A stretch of DNA of 18,474 nucleotides from Gammaproteobacteria bacterium (GTDB lineage: Bacteria; Pseudomonadota; Gammaproteobacteria; Eutrophobiales; Eutrophobiaceae). This document shows, piece after piece, positions 15,144-18,474 of this stretch. The first letter of the stretch is position 1. The number at the start of each line of letters is the position of its first letter. The position numbers and the translations under genes were made by a program. Under the pieces are notes generated by a model. The model worked only from the letters and a program-made list of their open reading frames with translations, did not search any database and was not told the DNA's origin. The stretch is taken from the NCBI GenBank assembly GCA_018676275.1, contig JABHFC010000388.1:1-18474 (forward strand), given 5' to 3'.

Positions 15144-16321
15144 CCCGTCTCAGCTCCCAGTGTTTTCTGATATAGCCGATATCGTTTATAAATCGAACAC
15201 TCGATAACATTTTCGAGGAAAGCACGCATGCCAGTGTTATTTTCCAGAATCCAGGACATTTCTACTTCCTTTATGCCTCTCTCAAATAATTTATGTCGAA
15301 CCGCATCTACAACAAGAAAGGTCAGCGCTGATCCTATCGCTTTTTTCTGATACTTTTTTCGCACACCCATTAGTGGTACTCGTCCTGTTACAGCACGCCT
15401 CTTCTTAAGACGCCAAATTAGTTTCAACCAGCCGAAAGGAAACAGACTGCCGTTTAAGTCTGTAATCAGCTCATTTATGTTCGGTAAAGCGGCAATAAAG
15501 GCAACCGCTTCGCCGTCAATTTCTGCTATTTGAATAAATTCGTCCGGCACCAACAATCTCAGGCTGGTACCTAATTCAGCAAATTCAGCACGTGTAAAAG
15601 GCACAAAGCCCCAATTTTCAGACCAGGCATCATTAAACATATCACGCAGAAGCTCCATTTCCTCCCCGAATCGCGCTCGATTTAAAGTACGTGATTTAAT
15701 TTTTCCATCATAGCGACGCAGTACTCTGAGTAGCACTTCGGTCGGTTCGAAATCAACATTCACCCAATAGGCGAGCAAATCCTTGGCCGGTAAATAACCC
15801 TGCTCTTCCAGCAACTTTCCATACCAGGGACGTGAATGTGGCATCATCAAAACTGGTGGAGACTCAAAACCTTCAACCAGCAATCCACATTCCTGGTTTA
15901 ATGAAAAACCGAGAGGTCCAGTGATTTCTGTAGCGCCTTGCTGTAATAACCAATTTTCCGCCGTCTTACACAAAGCAGCAAACACCTGCGTGTCCTCTAT
16001 AGCCTCAAGAAAGCCGAAATGTCCGGTGTTCTGCCCGTAGCGCTCTCTATGTAAGTCATCAATTTGCGCGCTGATTCTCCCCACAGGCTTGCCATTTATG
16101 TAGGCGAGCCAACCCTGCCATCTGCCATGTTTAAAAAACGGGTTCAGAGAGGATAAATGCATTCTGCGTTCCAGCTTCAGCGGTGCAATCCACGCCGGGT
16201 CATCCGCATATATAACCCATGGGACGCTAATAAACTCTTTGATTTGCTTACGATTTTGAACAGCTCGCACATCAATCACATCTTTTGTTCTTGAATCTTG
16301 ATCTGGATTATTGCTATTCAT
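15140..16321 (-). CDS. YghO/bCerS-like GNAT-family N-acyltransferase, candidate bacterial ceramide synthase
   Basis: A 393-residue acyltransferase of the GNAT superfamily, much longer than a minimal GNAT (about 150). Features typical of the YghO-like group are NPFFKHGRWQGWLAYINGKP then VGRISAQID (residues about 60-87), TGHFGFLEAIEDTQVFAALC, a central ITGPLGFSLNQECGLLVEGF, and PPVLMMPHSRPWYGKLLEEQGY. A C-terminal GNAT-like half contains GVRKKYQKKAIGSAL, which resembles the acyl-CoA pyrophosphate loop. The Caulobacter ceramide synthase bCerS belongs to this group and N-acylates a long-chain base. The downstream nucleotidyltransferase overlaps it by four bases, and a fatty acyl-AMP ligase lies nearby, which fits such a role. 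Family placement is from recall of sequence features; ceramide synthase activity is inferred. Confidence 0.75.
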   Translation of the reverse strand: MNSNNPDQDSRTKDVIDVRAVQNRKQIKEFISVPWVIYADDPAWIAPLKLERRMHLSSLNPFFKHGRWQGWLAYINGKPVGRISAQIDDLHRERYGQNTGHFGFLEAIEDTQVFAALCKTAENWLLQQGATEITGPLGFSLNQECGLLVEGFESPPVLMMPHSRPWYGKLLEEQGYLPAKDLLAYWVNVDFEPTEVLLRVLRRYDGKIKSRTLNRARFGEEMELLRDMFNDAWSENWGFVPFTRAEFAELGTSLRLLVPDEFIQIAEIDGEAVAFIAALPNINELITDLNGSLFPFGWLKLIWRLKKRRAVTGRVPLMGVRKKYQKKAIGSALTFLVVDAVRHKLFERGIKEVEMSWILENNTGMRAFLENVIECSIYKRYRLYQKTLGAETG

Positions 16322-16466
16322 ATTTACTTCAACAAAATGAGGGTTCTAGCCCGAAAAAGGCTGCAGAATAACATAGCAACTTGTAAAGTTGGCTCGAAAT
16401 TTGATTGTAAATATCCTTAGAATTTACGCGTGCATTATTATTTTTTTTATTATATTATTCAGCAAG

Positions 16467-16931
16467 ATGGCTAATTCTCTTAATCTTGACACGCAGACTT
16501 TTAACCCAACTATGCAAAAGTTCGGGGCTCCAGCTTCCTGTATTTGGAACTATGAATACTGGAGTGTCATGTTAAGACCTGCTCAGATAACGCTTGGATC
16601 GATGGTTTTAGCGGCTTTTGAGCCTGTAAACAGTTTTTCGGAACTTAGTTCTGACAGTTTTAAAGAGCTTAAACTTGTGACAAACGATTTGGAAAAATGT
16701 CTTAAAAGCACCTTTTCCTGTGACAAATTGAATTACCTCATGCTTATGATGGTCGATCCGGATGTCCATTTTCACGTTATCCCAAGATATTCAGAGGCAA
16801 AATACTTCGCCGATAAAGAATTTATTGATGCCTCATGGCCTGGACCACCAGATCTTGGTCAAATCAATCAGACTGATGACAAGCTTAACGGTCAAATTAT
16901 CGATCACATGTCTGAAAACTGGATCCATTGA
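16467..16931 (+). CDS. HIT (histidine triad) family protein
   Basis: A protein of about 154 residues from the ATG at 16467 with a HIT-like domain. It has LRPAQITLGSMVLAAFEPV, a helix FKELKLVTNDLEKCLKSTF, and DPDVHFHVIPRY near the C-terminus. The triad H-x-H-x-H reads D-V-H-F-H: the first histidine is aspartate, while the catalytic middle and the last histidine remain. HIT proteins hydrolyse or transfer nucleoside monophosphates from dinucleoside or adenylylated substrates, so a role in clearing AMP adducts beside an acyl-AMP ligase is conceivable but unproven. The frame is open upstream to a TTG at 16389, which would add 26 hydrophobic residues. I prefer the ATG because HIT proteins are cytoplasmic and the extension is AT-rich leader. 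Confidence 0.7.
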   Translation: MANSLNLDTQTFNPTMQKFGAPASCIWNYEYWSVMLRPAQITLGSMVLAAFEPVNSFSELSSDSFKELKLVTNDLEKCLKSTFSCDKLNYLMLMMVDPDVHFHVIPRYSEAKYFADKEFIDASWPGPPDLGQINQTDDKLNGQIIDHMSENWIH

Positions 16932-17011
16932 GAATAAGGCTATTTTTATGATTTTGATGCATTTTTACCGTAAATTGTGTACGATGCGTCGCCATCGCCT
17001 CCGGGGGGGAA

Positions 17012-17061
17012 GCGATTTTGGTTACTTTAGGTAATCGCCCTTACTAGGGAATATTTTTTTT
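17012..17061 (+). terminator. Terminator-like double stem with T-run
   Basis: GCGATT (17012-17017) pairs with AATCGC (17033-17038), and a short CCCT/AGGG stem follows at 17038-17049, then eight T residues at 17054-17061. It lies 80 bases after the HIT gene and 100 before the acyl-AMP ligase. It may end the HIT transcript or act as an attenuator in the ligase leader. The stems are short, so the call is moderate. Confidence 0.4.
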
Positions 17062-17160
17062 ATTGAAACAGACGGGATCTGAGGCCGTTTCTGGGTAGAA
17101 AAATGTGTTGTAAACATTGTGCCCTGACGGAATTAAATCTTTGTCGGAGTTATTAAAGCC

Positions 17161-18474
17161 GTGAAACAAGAAGTGACGCAAACCCAAAATACTTTGCCAC
17201 AACGTTTGGCAGATTTTCAGACGCTGACTGAAGCATTGGATTATGCCGCCTCAGGTGTAACCGGATGTAATTTTTTCGATGCCCGAGGAAAGCTTCGTGA
17301 TGTTTTATCCTACACTGAGCTTCGCGAACGCGCGCAGTCAGCAGCATTACGTTTACTCAAACTTGGTCTAAAGAAAGGCGACAGAGTTGCTCTGATTGCC
17401 GACACTGAAGCTGACTTCATTGTGCTTTTTTTCGCCTGCCGCTATGCAGGCATGCTTCCATACGCAATGCCCGTTCCTGTAAATCTTGGTAGCCATAATA
17501 TTTATGTGCAACAACTGACGGGACTTCTTAAAGGTGGCGACGCTGCTATTGCAATAGCACCAGATGATTTTATAAGTTTTTTACAGGAAGCAGCTGAAGG
17601 TATTGAAAACATTAAATGGGTTGGCACACCTCAGCAACTAAACGAACTTGAAATGGATGATGTTGAGTTTACTCCAAACTCAACAGATGAACCTGCCTAC
17701 CTGCAGTTTACTTCAGGTAGCACTCGTTTCCCTCAGGGCGTATTGATTTCTGAAAGAGCTATTATGAGCAACCTCCAGGGTATAGTTCGTAGTGGTCTGG
17801 CAGTACGAGAAGGCGATAGATGTGCATCATGGTTGCCTTTTTACCATGACATGGGACTTGTAGGTTTTGTGCTCGGTCCAATTGTTTCCCAATTGAGCGT
17901 TGATTATATACGCACACGTGATTTTGCCATTCGCCCATTGCAATGGCTTCGTTTAATTAGTCGAAATGTTTGTACCATCGCTTTCAGCCCGCCGTTTGGA
18001 TTTGAATTATGTGCACGACGAGTACGTGAGGCTGACTTTGCCGAACTGGATCTGAGTAAATGGCGTGTAGCTGGTGTAGGCGCAGAAATGATTCGACCAA
18101 GTATTCTTGAGAATTTCGCCAGCGTATTAGCTCCTGCAGGCTTTAACCCTAAAGCATTTTTACCTTGTTATGGACTTGCTGAAGCATCACTGGCTGTCAG
18201 CTTCTCACCTTTAGGAGAAGATCTCGATGTCATGCACATTGACGCACTTGCCCTCGCAGAAAAAGGTGTTGCTGTACGCGTTCGTTCTGACAATAGAAAA
18301 GTAAATACCATAGTGAATTGTGGGCGTGCTCTACCCGGCCACGACATTAAGATTGTAGATGACCAGGGTAATCAGCAGCCAGAACTTCGCATAGGACGAG
18401 TCTTGATGCGTGGTCCAAGCATGATGGAAGGTTATCTTAATAATCCTGAAGCGACTAAAGAAGTTTTATCTGAA
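17161..18474 (+). CDS. Fatty acyl-AMP ligase / acyl-ACP synthetase (3' end beyond window)
   Basis: 438 codons of an adenylate-forming enzyme, open to the window end. The start is GTG at 17161 with GGAG at 17146-17149; no in-frame ATG is nearby. It has the ATP-loop motif LQFTSGSTRFPQGVLIS, WLPFYHDMGLVGFVLGP, FSPPFGFELCARRV, a core CYGLAEASLAVSF, and GRVLMRGPSMMEGYLNNPE. These are features of fatty acyl-AMP ligases more than acyl-CoA ligases: the enzyme activates a fatty acid as acyl-AMP and commonly loads an acyl carrier protein. About 140-170 C-terminal residues are missing. In the Caulobacter sphingolipid locus an acyl-ACP synthetase accompanies an acyl carrier protein, serine palmitoyltransferase and ceramide reductase. 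Those partners would be expected to the right of this window. Confidence 0.88.
   Translation, partial: MKQEVTQTQNTLPQRLADFQTLTEALDYAASGVTGCNFFDARGKLRDVLSYTELRERAQSAALRLLKLGLKKGDRVALIADTEADFIVLFFACRYAGMLPYAMPVPVNLGSHNIYVQQLTGLLKGGDAAIAIAPDDFISFLQEAAEGIENIKWVGTPQQLNELEMDDVEFTPNSTDEPAYLQFTSGSTRFPQGVLISERAIMSNLQGIVRSGLAVREGDRCASWLPFYHDMGLVGFVLGPIVSQLSVDYIRTRDFAIRPLQWLRLISRNVCTIAFSPPFGFELCARRVREADFAELDLSKWRVAGVGAEMIRPSILENFASVLAPAGFNPKAFLPCYGLAEASLAVSFSPLGEDLDVMHIDALALAEKGVAVRVRSDNRKVNTIVNCGRALPGHDIKIVDDQGNQQPELRIGRVLMRGPSMMEGYLNNPEATKEVLSE

Noticed and set aside
16762..17034. Open frame of 90 codons overlapping the HIT gene and the following gap
   Set aside because: Different frame of the HIT motif region, ending inside the terminator-like structure.

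Overview
The window looks like chromosomal DNA of a Gram-negative proteobacterium, most likely a gammaproteobacterium. The support is lptF/lptG, a TonB-dependent BtuB with a cobalamin riboswitch, a periplasmic BtuF and a DUF2970 protein. The DNA is moderately AT-rich. I see no rRNA, tRNA, CRISPR array, transposase or phage gene.

Layout. (1) 1-2472: a promoter and a membrane-anchored Ser/Thr kinase with an extracytoplasmic Cache-type sensor. (2) 2629-6221: a vitamin B12 uptake block. btuB lies on the minus strand behind a cobalamin riboswitch. btuF and a small DUF2970 membrane protein lie on the plus strand. (3) 6242-10199: a tight minus-strand operon, transcribed in the order CDP-alcohol phosphotransferase with a degenerate nucleotidyltransferase-like N-terminus, diacylglycerol/ceramide-type lipid kinase, Tam41-like CTP:phospholipid cytidylyltransferase, LpxO/OlsC/AspH-type 2-oxoglutarate hydroxylase. 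(4) 10200-10357: a MITE-like inverted repeat in the divergent promoter gap. (5) 10358-13458: a calcineurin-like phosphoesterase on the plus strand, converging on lptF-lptG on the minus strand. (6) 13569-16321: a LicC-like nucleotidyltransferase on the plus strand, meeting tail-to-tail a two-gene minus-strand unit made of a YghO/bacterial-ceramide-synthase-like GNAT acyltransferase and an unusual MobA/IspD-like nucleotidyltransferase. (7) 16467-18474: a HIT-domain protein, a terminator-like structure, and a fatty acyl-AMP ligase that starts with GTG and runs off the window end.

How it fits together (inference). From 6242 onward the content matches a bacterial sphingolipid-type locus. The acyl-AMP ligase would activate a fatty acid and the bCerS-like GNAT would N-acylate a long-chain base. 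The lipid kinase would phosphorylate the ceramide, and Tam41-like plus CDP-alcohol phosphotransferase would attach a polar headgroup prepared by the LicC-like and MobA-like nucleotidyltransferases. The hydroxylase would modify an acyl chain, and LptFG could handle extraction of lipid toward the outer membrane. The notable possibility is a CDP-ceramide route parallel to the CDP-diacylglycerol route. The serine palmitoyltransferase, ceramide reductase and dedicated acyl carrier protein expected of such a locus are not in the window. They may lie beyond its right edge, so the sphingolipid reading is a hypothesis and a second glycerophospholipid route remains possible.
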